Source: Whitmania pigra (lineage: Eukaryota > Annelida > Clitellata > Hirudinida > Haemopidae). From it: a stretch of 64,000 nucleotides of DNA. Of this stretch, positions 24,900 through 58,978 are shown piece after piece. The notes below the pieces were generated by a model that was given only the letters and a program-made list of their open reading frames with translations, did no database searches and was not told where the DNA came from. Where the stretch lies: assembly GCA_021613335.1 (NCBI GenBank), contig JAJTWR010000450.1, positions 615,001-679,000 on the forward strand, read 5' to 3'. The first letter of the stretch is position 1; each line of letters starts with the position of its first letter. A program made the translations under genes and the position numbers.

Positions 24900-26346
24900 T
24901 TTGAACTTTAAAGATAAAACAACGCACAACAACTCAACTTGGGAGTACTTACTCAAATTGATGTAGAAGCAGTGTTTTCCGAAGAAATATAATCATACTA
25001 TTTTCATTTTAAAAAATTTTCAAAATTTTTAAATAAAATTTTAAAATGTTAAATATTTTATTTAAAATATATTTGTCAACAGCATTTTAAAAGATAAATG
25101 TAATAAATATGAATTCGTTGGAATCTCATATTGCTTATTTGAAAATAATTGATTATATAAGGTAAATAAATATAATTTATAGTGAGATAAATAATTTAAA
25201 ATGGGAATATTAAAACTTGGTTCAAGAATGCCCCAAATTCTAGGAAAATAGTGTTAGAACACGTAGTACCCAATTTCTTGAATTTAATATAGTAATTTTC
25301 TGCCAAAACACACTTTTCTAAAGCTATATATTAATTTGTTAACTAACAAGTAGCTAATCAAGCGACGGCTTATTATTCATAAAGATTTATCATAAAGGCG
25401 GGGTCTCCTTATATCACTGTAGATTAATTATTAGATAAGATGTAGGTAAATTGGTCATCATATAAAGTTCGGACTATTCAAATTCGTTCAAATTAAATTC
25501 AAAAAGCAATTTCACAAAATACCTTGCACCCAACAGACTAATCATAACAAGGCCATCAGTTCAGCTTTTTCCAGTGGAGTAAACCCTCACACACCTTCAG
25601 AAGATGACTTTCTTGCTTCTAGACAAACGTCAGGAAAAGAAACGGCTCTTCTTCCTCCTCCACTCAAATGACGTCCTTGTTCTACGGGGCCCACTGTTAT
25701 ATTAAATTGATTATCCTTAAAATTATCTCGGCCCAGAATAATTTTAGCTTTTCACGTGACGCCCCATTTCCCCTGTTATCCCCAAATGACGTTCTCGCCC
25801 TGTCCTTCTGGGGGGCTTGGTGTTGAGGCTCAAGTATTATCAATAAATCTCAAAATAATTAATCACATGCAATAGCGGATTTAGGGATGTATGGAGAGGG
25901 CGGGAATTTGTAAAAACGTGAGTGAGAGATACCCCAAACACATCCCCGACCACAAAACATCTTTAATAAAGCTGATTATTGATCTTCCTGACTCTCAAAT
26001 GTTCGTGACATACCATCTCGACGATTCATGATTTTAACATGAATCCTTAACTTCTGCTTCTACATAATTTTTACAGGATTGCATTTCTACATAGGAACAT
26101 CTGCAGCTTGAAACTATAATATGTCAATTCATCACTTTAAAAACTTGTTTTCTAAATTTATTAATACCAAAAAAGAATTACTAACACTGACTAAATTAAT
26201 GCTGATGTGTTGTTTTAAAGAAAAAAATCTGTAAGATCTTTGATCCATCTCAATGATGGTGTTTTGAGCGTACCTATGTTGTTATTTTTCAGAGTTTGAA
26301 TTTCTTATTATCGCTAATTTATCACGTTGTTTTTGGAATTTTACAA
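24900..26346. other. Divergent intergenic region, nucleoplasmin-like / BMS1
   Basis: The two flanking genes are head to head, so promoters of both should lie here. A short open segment at 25604-25710 (MTFLLLDKRQEKKRLFF...) is not recognisable as a protein. No TATA box is clear. Confidence 0.5.
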
Positions 26347-29300
26347 ATGAGTGAAAAAGATAACGATACTTTCGACGAGTCTAAACGTCCTCATCGCAAA
26401 CGACAAGCAGGTCCGAAATATGATAAGAAAAAGTCAAAAGACGATGCTGAAAAAAATGTCGTGAAACCCAAAAATCCGAAGGCTTATTCTTTTCATTCTC
26501 TCAAGAAAACTGAGAGGGCCGTAAGAAGGTATGGATGCATTCAAGGAGTATTTATTCAAATATTCGTAAATTTATAAATGTGTTTTCATGCCATCTTAAT
26601 GACATCAAGTTGAAGACCGGTAAAATTTCAACTGGCTTCGTTCCCAATTTTACCAGCAATACTTCTTGTTTATGAAATCTGAAATAATTTAATACACAGA
26701 GCTGCTGATCTTGGAGAGAGAAAACTCCACAGACCCGTCGTTCACAGACAAAGTGCCCTTCCACCCCCGGTACTCGTGGCGGTTGTTGGCCCCCCTAAAG
26801 TGGGAAAAACTACCCTCATTAGGTGTCTTATAAAGAACTTTACAGGAAAGAATGTCCTTACGATTAAAGGGCCTGTGACAATTGTTTCAAGTAAGTTTAG
26901 TGTCATGATGATGATGGCATGCAAAAACATGCTGGTCAACAAAAATGCAATGATTGTAGATTCAAAGCATTACAAATGTTCTATCATTGTTTTTACTAAT
27001 GCATCTTCAAAACACAAAAACATTTGTTTATTTATAACTAATGTATGATTTGAGCACTGTAACAGCATCTGCTTCAATCTCATTTTCAGGCAAAAGACTG
27101 AGGATAACATTCATCGAATGCAACAACGATGTGAATTCAATGATCGATTTGTCTAAAACGGCTGACTTGGTAAGCTGTCGGATTTTCAAATTAAATCGTT
27201 AAAAATAAACACAATCGTCCTTAGCACTACAATTACACTCTCTGCAAAATAAGTACTCAGCATCATAATAACCTTTTTGCAGGCCTTGCTGTTGGTCAAT
27301 GCCCAGCTTGGATTTGAGATGTCGACGTTCGAGTTCATCAGCTCCGTCGAGGCGCACGGGAAAATGAGGATGATGGGGGTCCTCACTCACATCGATCAGG
27401 TGCGCAACAGGAAAGATATCCAGAAGAGGGAGCAGTATTGGAAGAAGAATATGCCCGTTAGAAATGATGATGTCATGTTTATTCATGACCAGTCAATCTG
27501 GTTTACTTTAGTTATATTCAGCACAATGATATGTCATTAAGTATATATATATATATATTGTGTTGTTGATAATTTTATAATGTTGTTGATAAAAAATATA
27601 TATAATAATATAATACTAATATAATATTAGTGAAAATGACTAAGCAAATCAATATTCATGAAAATCATTTTTAAATTATTTATTTACATGTTATTTATTT
27701 CTCATAGAAAGCCAAGCTCTTCAAGTTATCAAAAATAATCGATGTCGAATACCAGAAGAAAGAAATCGAAAATCTGGGTCGATTCATCGAGGTCATGAAG
27801 TACGAGCCAATAGAATGGAGGACCACACATCCATACATCCTCGTTGATAGGTTAGTTAGAGCTCCGAATATTTGTACAGGATGCCATGGCAACTAATGTT
27901 ATTAAAACATCTCGACTTGCTAAAGAATACGATGCTAACATTTATACGAAAACGTCGCATTAAGGCGATCGTAATCTCTGAATATATGACTAAAAAAACA
28001 TGCCTGACTAAAAAACTACAGGGTGGAAGACATGACCGATCCCGAAGAATTGAAAAAAAACGACAAGATCGACAGGACGGTTTGCATGTTTGGCTACGTC
28101 AGAGGAACCCACTTCGAGAAGAGCTCGGGAGTTCACGTGCTGGGGGTTGGGGACTTTGCCCTCGACGACATGAGCTTCATGCCCGACCCTTGCCCTTTTC
28201 CCTGGGAGCTGAAGAAGAGGTCGCTCAACAAGCAAGAGAGATTGCTCTACGCCCCCTTTTCAGGGGTCGGAGGTGTTTTGATGGACAAAGATGCCGTGTA
28301 CATCGAGACAGCCACCATCCAATCACTCAACACCAGAAGGGTGGGTTGTTATGGCATTATGCCCTCGAGTAGCTCTGTCTGATTGTTTATTTTGCTGTAT
28401 ACATTTTAAGAAAAACAATGAAATAATAAAAAAATATTTTAAACAAATTGTTCTACTTGTGTTTAATTCAGAGGATGTCTGAGAAGGACAAACTGCTTCA
28501 AACATTCAACAACTTAGAATCGGACGGTGATGACGAAACCAAGGATCAGACCGTTTTCGAAGATGACGAAGACGAGGAAATGAATGAAGATGATAACATG
28601 GGTGAAGATGATGATGATGAAGAAGGTGATGATGAAGAAGCTGATGACAGTCTTTCACAGTTGGAAGACCAAGAGGATATGGAAGTTGATGATGATGATG
28701 ATGATGAGCTGGAAGGTGATAATTTCTTTGACGATGATGATGATGGGGAGGAGGATGACAATGAAGAGGAAGATGATGATGGCGACGATGACAGCAAAGA
28801 TGACAATGATAATGAAAACGATGACAAGAAAGGTAACATTAAAGTTTCAATAATTTCAAAAAAAAACTGGCGCTTACATTGATAAACTAAAGTATTTAAC
28901 AATCATCATCATCATCATCATTCCACACAGCCAAGTTGCAACTGCAAGGCATGAGGAAAGGAATCCACACGTTCCTCGAGAGGCACAAACATGATGGCAA
29001 CATCCAGAGACTTGTCTACGACTACGGTGAGTTGTTGTTATTTGTGTTTTGTTTGTTTTGTTTTTAAGGAAATCCGATCATTACATTTTATGTATGCGTA
29101 AAATATATAGTCCTTAATTTATTTTGGAAATATATTTTGTATATATATACCTGAGCATTTTTTGGAGCATTTATTGTTATCGGAGCATTGGCAATGATTG
29201 TAGTATTAGCCAGTAATTAGTATTTATTATTTTAAACAAACTTCATCTCGGTTTAAGATCCGTTGGTCGAGGAAAAGGAAGACGAAGAGTGTTCGACTCT

Positions 29301-32018
29301 CGTCGACGGCCTCTTCAAAGTTGCCAAATCAACCAGGAAGGGTAAAGTAGCGAGCCAGGTTGAGTCGTCCGTGCAACCTCTCAACGTTTCCGACTTCAAC
29401 CAAGAAGACATTGACAAGGTTGGCATGCAATCAATGCTTTTAACAATGGGATGCATTGATAGGTTGAACATAAGGATTTATTTTGCAAGAAGCTGTTTTG
29501 ATTAAATTACAGAATAAATATAAAACATACTATAATACAATTAATAAATCATTAAATTATTTTATAGTTGCTAGAGTCAGTGAAAGATAGGATCAGACAA
29601 CGTGGACAGGATAAAGAAGGTGATGGCAACGATGATGAAGATGAGGCTGGAGGTTTGAATTATTAAAAGATTGAATTTAATTTTTACACATATTAATTAA
29701 AAAATAACATTTTATTTAGAAATGGGTGGCGATGATTCTGATAAAGATTTTGATGATGAAAATGGTGAGGACGACGAAGACGACGATGATGATGATGGCA
29801 GCGATAATGAAGCACAGGGTGGTGATGACAAAGAGGGTGACAAGAAGGAAGACAAGTCCATCACTGAAGATTATGAAGAACCAGGTTTGTAATATTATTA
29901 AGTTTCATGTTATCAACAATGTTATTGATCAAAATATGAATTAATTTTAATGATAAATCAGATTATTGGTATTTAAATAAGTGCTTAAATAAACTGATTA
30001 ATTTATAAAATAAGTTAGTAAATGATAATTAATTAATTAACTTATCATGTCAATGACCTCTTCAGAAACGGCGAAGGAACGTCGGACACGTCGGAGGATG
30101 GAGAAGATGCAGGAGAGGAAAAGGAGACAAAAGGAGCTATTCGACAGCATGTACGACGACGAGAACCCGGGCAAGAAGAATCACTTCGAAACTCTCAAAG
30201 ATGAGATGGCCCAGCAGGCTCAGGTTTATTGGCATTTTGATTTGTTATTGATGACTTAATCGGCGTGCAGGTTGGCCGAGCTGTTAAGTGCCTTCATATG
30301 GCGGTAGTGTCCGTGGTCGCAATGTGTTGTGTTCGAAACCCAGCCTGCATTGCCACAATCGTCCTTGGGAAGGAGCGCTATGTAAATGGTTACATTAGAG
30401 CCTCAGATGCTGTGCATATGGTGTTATATAAATTAACTACAATTACATACTTATATATTTATTTATTCATTCATTCATTCATTCATTCATTCATTCATTT
30501 TATCATAATCCCAAGTTGTATTTGTTTGCATGAGCATGAGTCATTTGTTCATATTAAATTAGCTGTTATCATCATCATCATCATCAGATCAACATGTCCG
30601 AGTTTGGGGAGCTGAACGAAGAGGCAAGGACCCAGTTTGAAGGCTTCCGGCCAGGTTTGTACGTCCGCTTGCAAATCAAGGGTTTTCCTGGAGAATTCAT
30701 CAAGAACTTCGATCCTACGTACCCCCTCATTGTCGGTGGACTGCTGAATCAGGAGAGGAATGTTGGCTACATCACTGTGAGTGTCAAGTCATTTCTTTGA
30801 ATCAATGCTTTGATGATATCAATTTTTTGTACATATATATACAATATATATATATATATATTATATTTTTGTGCACAAATTATTGTATTATCTGTTGAAC
30901 TTCACATATAACTAGCAAATTATAAAACTCCTGCCATGTATAAAACATAGAAAATCAAAAATCTACTTTAAGCTTTAAAATTTCACCAGGTGTCTTTGAA
31001 CAAACACCGCTGGTACAAGGGCATGCTAAAGACAGACGATCCACTGATAGTTTCGATGGGCTGGAGAAGATTTCAAACGATTCCAATCTACAGCATGCGA
31101 GACGACAACGGACGAAACAGGAGGGTAAAGGCCATTCAGGGCATCGGATTCCAGGCCACCTTCTGGGGTCCTCTGACTCCACAGGCCTCGGGCATGGCCG
31201 CCATAGCTTCGCGAGCGACGGACAAAAAGGAGTTCAGGGTATGTGCCACGGGTGTCGTGAGGGAAGTCGATCAAGCCCCTGCCATCCAGAAAAAGTTGAA
31301 ACTCTGCGGAGAGCCTTTCCTCATCAACACGAACACTGCCTTCGTCGAGAAAATGTTCAACTCCGACCTCGAGCTGGCCAAGTTCTTGGGTGCCCAGATT
31401 AAGACGGTCAGCGGCATCAGGGGCATAATAAAGAAGCCCGTTCAGAACGCCTGGACGCTGAAGAAAGCTCTCGGCGGGGATCGACAGATACTCCCGGGCA
31501 GCTTCAGAGCAACTTTCGAGGACAAAATAAAAATGAGCGACATCGTTTTCTTGACTGCCTGGGTGAAAACGCCCGTGGAGCAGTTCTACAATCTCATTTC
31601 GAACCTACTGCTCCCTCTCGACCAGAGGGGCGAGTGGACAGGCATGAGGACAGCCTGGGAGGTAAGAATCGACAAGGGAATCAAGAGGGACCCCGACGAA
31701 AAGAGTCTCTACAAGGACATCGTAAGACCGCTGAGAAAAACCACAGACCTAAAGATACCCAGAGACCTTCTTAAAGAACTGCCGTTCGAATTCAGACCGA
31801 AGAAAGATGCTAAGGTTGTTGATTCAGTCAAGAGGGTGGCTGTCGTAAGGGACCCAAAAGAAAGGAAGGTGGAGCAGATGATGAAGCAACTGAAGGCTAT
31901 CTACGACGAGAAGAGAAAAGAAAAGAGAGCAGACATGAGGAGCAGAGCGGCCACCCACAAGAAGCAGATGGCACTCAGAGAACAGAAGAAGGGTATCAAG
32001 GGAAAGTCTAAGAAGTGA
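26347..32018 (+). CDS. BMS1: BMS1, ribosome-biogenesis GTPase
   Basis: Fourteen exons in consistent phase: 26347-26528, 26700-26890, 27090-27169, 27283-27456, 27708-27850, 28022-28340, 28472-28832, 28931-29026, 29258-29418, 29568-29652, 29720-29884, 30066-30223, 30588-30776 and 30990-32018; 1,110 residues (human about 1,280). The basic N-terminus is followed by the P-loop VVGPPKVGKTTLIRCLIKNF, then the GPVTIVS switch region and the IECNNDVNSMIDLSKTADL strand. A domain II-like block (GYVRGTHFEKSSGVHVLGVG, YAPFSGVGGVL) precedes very acidic linker exons. The conserved C-terminal half has KELFDSMYDDE, FEGFRPGLYVRLQI, KHRWYKGMLKTDDPLI, GWRRFQTIP and TVSGIRGIIKKP. It works in the nucleolar small-subunit processome, with Rcl1/U3 in known systems. 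AATAAA at 32038-32043 lies 20 nt after the stop. Intron 12 contains a SINE. Confidence 0.95.
30262..30450 (+). repeat. tRNA-derived SINE with intact A and B boxes
   Basis: The A box TGGCCGAGCTG (30273-30283) fits TRGYNNARNNG exactly, and the B box GTTCGAAAC (30331-30339) fits GWTCRANNC. The body continues to a 3' end gcctcagatgctgtgcatatggtgttatataaatta and then simple sequence (TTCA)n. It lies in BMS1 intron 12. The A/B spacing of about 50 bp is tRNA-like. Confidence 0.8.
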
Positions 32019-32043
32019 TGACAGGCAAAAACCGATCAATAAA

Positions 32044-33001
32044 TATTCAATTGCTCCATTGTCTTTCTGTTCTTGCCTTGCAAAGGTTTTGCGTTCGGAG
32101 ACGTCAATCTAATTGCCCTGATATATGTTGGGTTGATATATGTTTAATTGGTAGTGGTTCATATTTCAGGAGCTTTAAAACGTTTACGCATCGCTTATTG
32201 CATATCGGTACATGTAATCTCCACTAAAGCCCCGGCGAAATATGGGGTTTTTATAAAAAATTTAGATGTAGTACGACCGCCATTCGATCGTCGCCAACTT
32301 ACGGCAGAGGACGAAAATTTGAAACGATGAGTCGAGAGTTATATATTAACGTTTATTTTAAAAAAATAAATAAAATCGCTATTTCCAGCAATGGCTTATT
32401 CCTTTGTCGAATCTAGCGGTTCCTCCAACCGCCAAACACAACCTCTGCTGGTTGTGCATCGATTTGTTGCTTGGTAACAATCAGAGAAAAAGAAATATTC
32501 TTTTATTCCATGCATTTAAAAATAAATTCAAGTATCCGTCAAGTAATGAATGAAATTGAATGTAAATTTAAAAAAATTACAAAATTGAACAATACAGAGA
32601 TTTCGAATCAATTATAATGCACAGCGCGTTGATCTGCAGTAGGCTAACTAATGAACAAATTCACAAATGATTTTTAGGATCTACAAATTAAAAATGAAAA
32701 TTCAAATTAAAAACGATTAAACTTTAAATATATAGATAGGCACAAAAATAATATTAATAATTTGGAATTTGAAAGCATGTTGAAAAACTCTTACTTTCTT
32801 AGCCTCTTAAAGCCTAGAAATTCAACTTTAACGAACACAAAACACATCCTCAAAATGTCTTAATTAATTCTAATTAATCGTTTCACATCGCAAACAATTA
32901 TTCATTAACAATTAAAATTTATTTATTTATTTACCATCCAGCTTAACTGGCTCCAACGATCGTCACACATGGCGGTTCTTATCGATTCCTATGTATTCAT
33001 T
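32044..33001. other. Convergent intergenic region, BMS1 / Wnt
   Basis: AT-rich; I see no exon or repeat beyond short A/T tracts. It should hold the Wnt 3' UTR (minus strand). Confidence 0.55.
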
Positions 33002-43161
<10,160 letters not shown>

Positions 43162-43198
43162 CTACGAAATAGAAGATGCGGGCGCTGAGAATTGCACG

Positions 43199-43206
43199 TT
43201 TATAAA
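43199..43206 (-). promoter_or_regulatory. TATA box of polyubiquitin
   Basis: On the minus strand, TTTATAAA lies 56-63 bp before the ATG, implying a short 5' leader of about 25-30 nt and no leader intron. A GGAACCGTTCC motif at 43208-43218 is only loosely like a heat-shock element. Confidence 0.6.
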
Positions 43207-43218
43207 TCGGAACCGTTC

Positions 43219-43875
43219 CCTTAAGTAGACTTTATTACATCATAAAAGATTCTTTGTCACATATATGTTTGCTTATTTTAATAATTTATTATTTTTATTA
43301 TTTAGATTTAATCTACTTTATTACGTCACAATGCTAGTTGTTATTATTGTGACGAAAAGTTATTTTATCTTCTCCAAATTTGATGACACTGTTTTGTATA
43401 TTTTTTGCTTATGTATCAATTGGTGATGAATGCTAACAATGCGTTTTACCATACGCTTAGACATGTTAGATAATATTATGTGTAATTGGATTAGGGATGC
43501 CAACGAATAACATCAATCACTTGGGTCTTAAGGATATGGGCTTTGTCAGAGCTTTTCTTTATAGCTGGATTGCGAATAAATGTTGCGAAACATTTTCACA
43601 AGTCACCAAAATTCCTGCTACTTATGGAATCACTTTGAGACATTCATAAACAAACCTTTTATTTCAACTCAAAGATGCATTTAAATCACAAACTAGCCAA
43701 TTTATGTTACCAAGTTTTCAGTTTGCTGAATTTTGACAAATAAAAAAAGTGGACGCAATTGTTCAAATTTATGTTATTCTGTCAAAAATTAAATTTACGA
43801 TAACATAAGCATTATATAGAATGCTGACACTGAAGTGCATTTTTAAATTTTGTTGATCAACAACGTTACTGTTTC
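43219..43875. other. Divergent intergenic region, polyubiquitin / DNAJC1
   Basis: AT-rich; promoters of both head-to-head genes are expected here. I see no exon. Confidence 0.5.
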
Positions 43876-45515
43876 ATGATGAGATTATCATACATCGTTC
43901 TCATCTGTTGTTTAATCAAAGCTTCAGAATCTTGGGATGCAGATGATTTGGCCTTGTTTGATGTCGTCGAAGATGTTGGACAGAATTTTTATGAACTTCT
44001 GGATGTCGACCAGGCATGATTTGATGTATTGAGTTTTTATAGAATTTGGTTCCCTAGAATATTAAGCAAGTTAACAAAAGTGAAAATCGTTAAGTAAGTA
44101 ATCAACATTTTTTAGGCAGCCTCATCGACAGAGATTCGCAGAGCTTATCGAAAGGTATCCTTACAGCTGCATCCTGATAAAAATAAAGACCCAGATGCCG
44201 AAAATCAATTCAGAAAGGTAATTGCTGTTATTTGGACTGGCAATACTGTATACAGAACTACTTGTGAATAGGTGGATTTAATGATTAATTTAATCATTTT
44301 CTTAAAATCCTAGCTAGTAGCAGCTTATGAAGTTCTGAAAGATGAAAAAATGCGTGAGAAGTAAGTTGGAGATTAGTGTTTGGTGTTTAGTGTTATTTAT
44401 TTTTGTGACGTGTTGCTCATCCTATGGAATATTAAAATTTTACTTCAATCTCCAGGTACAATGAAATACTTGTGACTGGATTGCCAGATTGGAGGCAGCC
44501 TGTGTACTATTACAGGAAGGTGAAGAAGATGGGTCTCATCGAGTCGTCCATCCTTCTGTCCATCATACTCACCATCGGACATTTCCTAGTCTCTTGGTCA
44601 ATTTACCTGGAGAAGAAATTTGTTTATGTCGGTACCATTTTATTGTCTTCATTTAGAAAAAAACTTTATCTTAATTAAGTGTTATTTTGGAGGTCCTCTG
44701 GCTATATGAATGGTGATAAATCTATGCTGCTTGATGTCTTTTCTGCTTAGTTTATTTCTTCCACCATTGGCATTTCATAATAAAAGATGTTTTGCTGTCT
44801 CTAACCACCCTAGCGATTGCAAATTAATGTATATACATTAAATAAGTAAATAAATAAAATTAAAATAAATAATAAATTAAATTAATTCTAGGAACAGCTG
44901 AGCAGGTCGAAACGGAAGAAGGACAAAAAATCTCGAAAGCAGAGGACAGAGGAGTTGGAAAACGATTCGACTCAGTCGGAAGAGTTGGAGCAACTCATTC
45001 CGAAGCCGAAGTTTTCCGACTTACTTCCGGTGCTGATGTTCAAGGGATGCTGCTGGATGTTGTCCAAAACACCGAGCCTTTTCCTCCATTTTGTTGATTC
45101 TGCTAAGACTTGGAAGCACAAGCCATCAGAAGGAAATCCTGATGATGAAGGAGATGACGATGACGGTGATGAACAAGGTTGGGATTTTGATTTAAATGTG
45201 ACTGAACCCTTTTTTTATTAATCGAAGTGGATTATTAAGGGTTATGAAACAGATTGAGCAGATTCATCTCCATATGGTTTAGTTTTTTTTGTAATTGTTC
45301 ATAATTATTTCTTTTCCGTAATAGCAAAGACAAGAATTCGTAAACCAAGGCCTGCTAGCAACTTCACGTATGAGCTTGCAGAGCCCACCGAAGTGGTTTC
45401 AACCACTAGAATGCCGGATCCCAGTAGCAATCAAAACAATGATGATTCTTATAAAGAGTCCACAAGCCAAAAATCGGTCAGTTTAATTTTGCACTTCTAT
45501 ATCTTGGATGTAAAC

Positions 45516-45551
<36 letters not shown>

Positions 45552-46595
45552 CAGCAGCAACACCAATACTAATAAGCACAACAACAACAATAATAAATCT
45601 TAGGGCCATAAGCGTATCATTATAGGCTGAATGAAAAAGTTTGCTTTCACCAAAATTAAAGTCTCTCCATAATTGATAACCAGGGTGAATGGGCAGAAGC
45701 TGAAATAGAGTTGTTGGTTAAGGCCATTGTTAAGTTCCCAGGAGGGACTGCTGAGAGATGGGAAAAAATTTCAGCCATGGTTGGCAGGTCTGTGAGAGAG
45801 GTAAGAAAGTGTCGTTGATATTTCAGAATGACTTGAATTTTTGGCCAACCACTCTAATACTGTTTCCATTCATCTCCCTAAGGTAACGAACATGAGCCAA
45901 AGACTGAAGACCAGCAATGCCCAAGCATTGTCTGAACTGAATAACAAAGTCCTCACGAAAAGAGTAGTCGAAGGCCTCCTGAAAAATATTGAACTTACAA
46001 CCTCAGACGCAGGCCCATCCCCAAGCCTAACACAACTTCCAAAGCAGCAAAAACTTCCTCCAAATGTTGTTAACCTAATTCCAAATAGCAGACAGACTGT
46101 AGAAAGGACACTCACAACCTCCAAGAATCAAACTAAAGTGGTTCAATCGTCGAATTCCACGACAATAGTTTGGACACAGCAGCATCAGAAGCTGCTGGAG
46201 GCCGCCATGACCCAGATTCCCAAGGATGACCCCGAAAGATGGGACAAGATTGCCAGTCTTGTGCCAGGAAAGTCTAAGGTTGGTCTATTTTTCTCACTTT
46301 TATTTTATTTATGAATCTGAATCAATTGCATAAGCCTTAAACACAGAGTTCCAATGCAGAGTCTGTTAGCAGAGTTGCTTAACCATAATTATTAGATTTA
46401 TGGCTAATTATTATCATTATCATCATTATTATTATTATTATCAATATTATTATTTTGTCCTGTTTAACCCGACCGCATTTACATTAATTTCTACAGGAAG
46501 AGTGCTTGCAGAGAGTTCGGCATCTTACAGAAATGGTCAAGAAAAGAAAGTTGGAACAAGCCGAGACTACAACGTCGATTCGTGAACCCAAATAA
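43876..46595 (+). CDS. DNAJC1: DNAJC1-like ER J-protein with two SANT domains
   Basis: Exons are 43876-44013, 44116-44217, 44314-44360, 44456-44621, 44892-45177, 45325-45476, 45684-45800, 45883-46278 and 46497-46595; 500 residues (human about 554). The signal peptide is MMRLSYIVLICCLIKAS. The J domain has NFYELLDVDQ, EIRRAYRKVSLQLHPDKN (the HPD motif) and LVAAYEVLKDEKMREKY. A transmembrane helix (SSILLSIILTIGHFLVSW) follows, then a basic cytosolic segment. SANT 1 (GEWAEAEIELLVKAIVKFPG ... RWEKISAMVGRSVRE) and SANT 2 (VWTQQHQKLLEAAMTQIPKD ... RWDKIASLVPGKSKEEC) close the protein. In mammals this protein stimulates BiP in the lumen and contacts ribosomes with its cytosolic part. Intron 1 appears to use a GC donor (CAG|GCATGA). 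Confidence 0.92.
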
Positions 46596-47434
46596 GCAGT
46601 GCAACCCGGACGAGTGCAGCGATTTCTCAAAACGTATTCAAGTCTTACTTGCTTTTGGACAAATGTAACACAGGACGCTTATAATTCAACTCAACTTCTG
46701 TACATTCAAAAATTGGCCCCTGAATACTTTGTTGATACCTCGTCTACCATTCTACCATCTGAGATTGTTAATATCGACGGGTATTTGTCACAACGTGATA
46801 ATTCCCTGCTTCGCTTACATTTCTATTATAATTTAATCGTTAAAACAGAAATTAGGAATGTAATAATTTATTGTTAAACCATTCATGATTGTTATGATTG
46901 ACACAATGACAAAACACGACATGCAAAAATGAAATGTGGGTGTTTGCGTCTTCAACGGTTTAATAATAATAATAATAATAATAGTTAATTTGTAAAGTGC
47001 CATGCGCATAGCATCGAGGAGTGTCTTCGTATTATACATGGAATGCTCCAAGAATGTAAGAATGAGTCCAGTGGCTATAATAATATTGAAATCATGAAAC
47101 TGGTTAATTGTGCAGCTGGGTAACTCGAAAGAGTACAAGATGCAAGGCTGGAGCAGTGAGCTTGGATTCCACTGAAGTCAGGTGCTGTGCAATATGCATC
47201 TTATTATGACACTTCTTATATCTGGTCTGGAGCATTGGAAATAACTTGTGCAAAAAACGATCTTAAGTCAAGCATTCAATTCTGGAAGGATGTGTCCATT
47301 TTTCATAGTATAACACTCATAGGAATATGCTTGGAAATAATTTGAAATAGCACTTTTTACAAATGGAGCAGGTAGTTCCTGCAAGAATGTCCACCATTAT
47401 TCACATGCCTTCACCATAGGAACATGCAATGTTC
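46596..47434. other. Convergent intergenic region, DNAJC1 / PLC-beta
   Basis: It holds a SINE 3'-end remnant on the minus strand at 46960-47050: (AAT)n, then taatttgtaaagtgcca and gcatagcatcgagg, the complement of the family tail. The rest, about 47050-47434, is probably PLC 3' UTR. No exon seen. Confidence 0.55.
46960..47050 (-). repeat. SINE 3'-end fragment
   Basis: In minus orientation the sequence reads cctcgatgctatgcgcatgg, then cactttacaaattaac and (ATT)n, matching the 3' tails at 30400-30440 and 48905-48988. Confidence 0.6.
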
Positions 47435-57995
<10,561 letters not shown>

Positions 57996-58474
57996 TTTCC
58001 GATGAATAAAAATTGATTAAGCGTAAACAATAAATTTATATGCCAATATGCTCAAACATTTGAAGGTAGCAGCCTCTGAAAATTCTAATGGTTTTGATCC
58101 AGCTCTGATCCTTATATGCTGACGCCAAGCTACGTGCAAGTGTCAAAGCGATGCATTGAGACACACTTAGAGGCTTGCGTCAAATCGTTTGTTCCAATTG
58201 TAAAGCATTGCATTTAACTAATTGTAATCACTTTATGATTAAAATTACATCGTACAGTCGCCACGAGTTATTATTTTATGAAGGATACAAAAAACAGCTA
58301 AAAGACTTTCTTTGATATTTTAATTTTGCACGAGAGCGATTGTCCAGCCAGCTGTTACAATCACTATTATAGTCAAGTTAATCGCAAAATACCTTAATTT
58401 TTAAATTTCAAAATATAGACTGAATAATTTCTCAAGATCCCTCTTTGAGAAATTGAGGGAATATTCCAGTAATC
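57996..58474. other. 5' flank of PLC-beta4
   Basis: AT-rich; it should contain the PLC-beta promoter (minus strand). No recognisable motif or exon was seen. Confidence 0.5.
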
Positions 58475-58949
58475 TCAATTTTTGGGGGACCGCCTGAGTT
58501 TTAAGACTTTTCTTTTTGCATTTCCATTCATAACATTGAGGTCTGAGGCTGCTCTGCCCAGGGACTCGAAATTTCTTTCGGCGGCCCTGTACATGATCAA
58601 TGGGAAGTATTTATCATGGAAAACGGAATTTGAAGGAGAAGGCATTCGAAGCGAACTAGACGCTTGTTTTAGGGACTCGTTTTCAGTTTCCGTTATGTCG
58701 TAGGAAATTTGGGCAGTTTTATGTGATAACCCGTTCAATTAAAGTTTCGTTTCTTTTTAATGCTTTTAGTTCGTTGTTTTGTATAGCGATGTTATCATAT
58801 AAATACGTTATCATGTCCATGTATCGAATGAAGTCTGCTTTCTCGTTGCAGCTAAAACAATCATTTAATTGTTTCACAATCAACAAACTATTCAAGTATG
58901 TATTGAGACCGTTTCCGCTGCATTTTAGTGAAATGAAAATTGCAAGCAT
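58475..58949 (-). CDS. Unrecognised small coiled-coil-like protein, frame-shifted
   Basis: Two overlapping minus-strand frames join into one protein-like sequence of about 155 residues if a single base is added near 58725. The upstream frame (58949 to about 58725) contains LIVKQLNDCFSCNEKADFIR and IQNNELKALKRNETLIERV. The downstream frame (to TGA at 58475) contains ISYDITETENESLKQASSSL, KYFPLIMYRAAERNFESLG and a basic end, KRKVLKLRRSPKN. Heptad-like Leu/Ile/Asn spacing suggests a short coiled coil. I do not recognise the family. A possible acceptor (ATGCAG|C) near 58916 could mean an upstream exon, so the start is open. Confidence 0.4.
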
Positions 58950-58978
58950 TTTAATCTTAGTTTTACTTTACCTAGTTA

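Noticed and set aside
25604..25710. Short frame MTFLLLDKRQEKKRLFF...
   Set aside because: It has only about 33 codons, no recognisable motif and lies in a likely promoter region.
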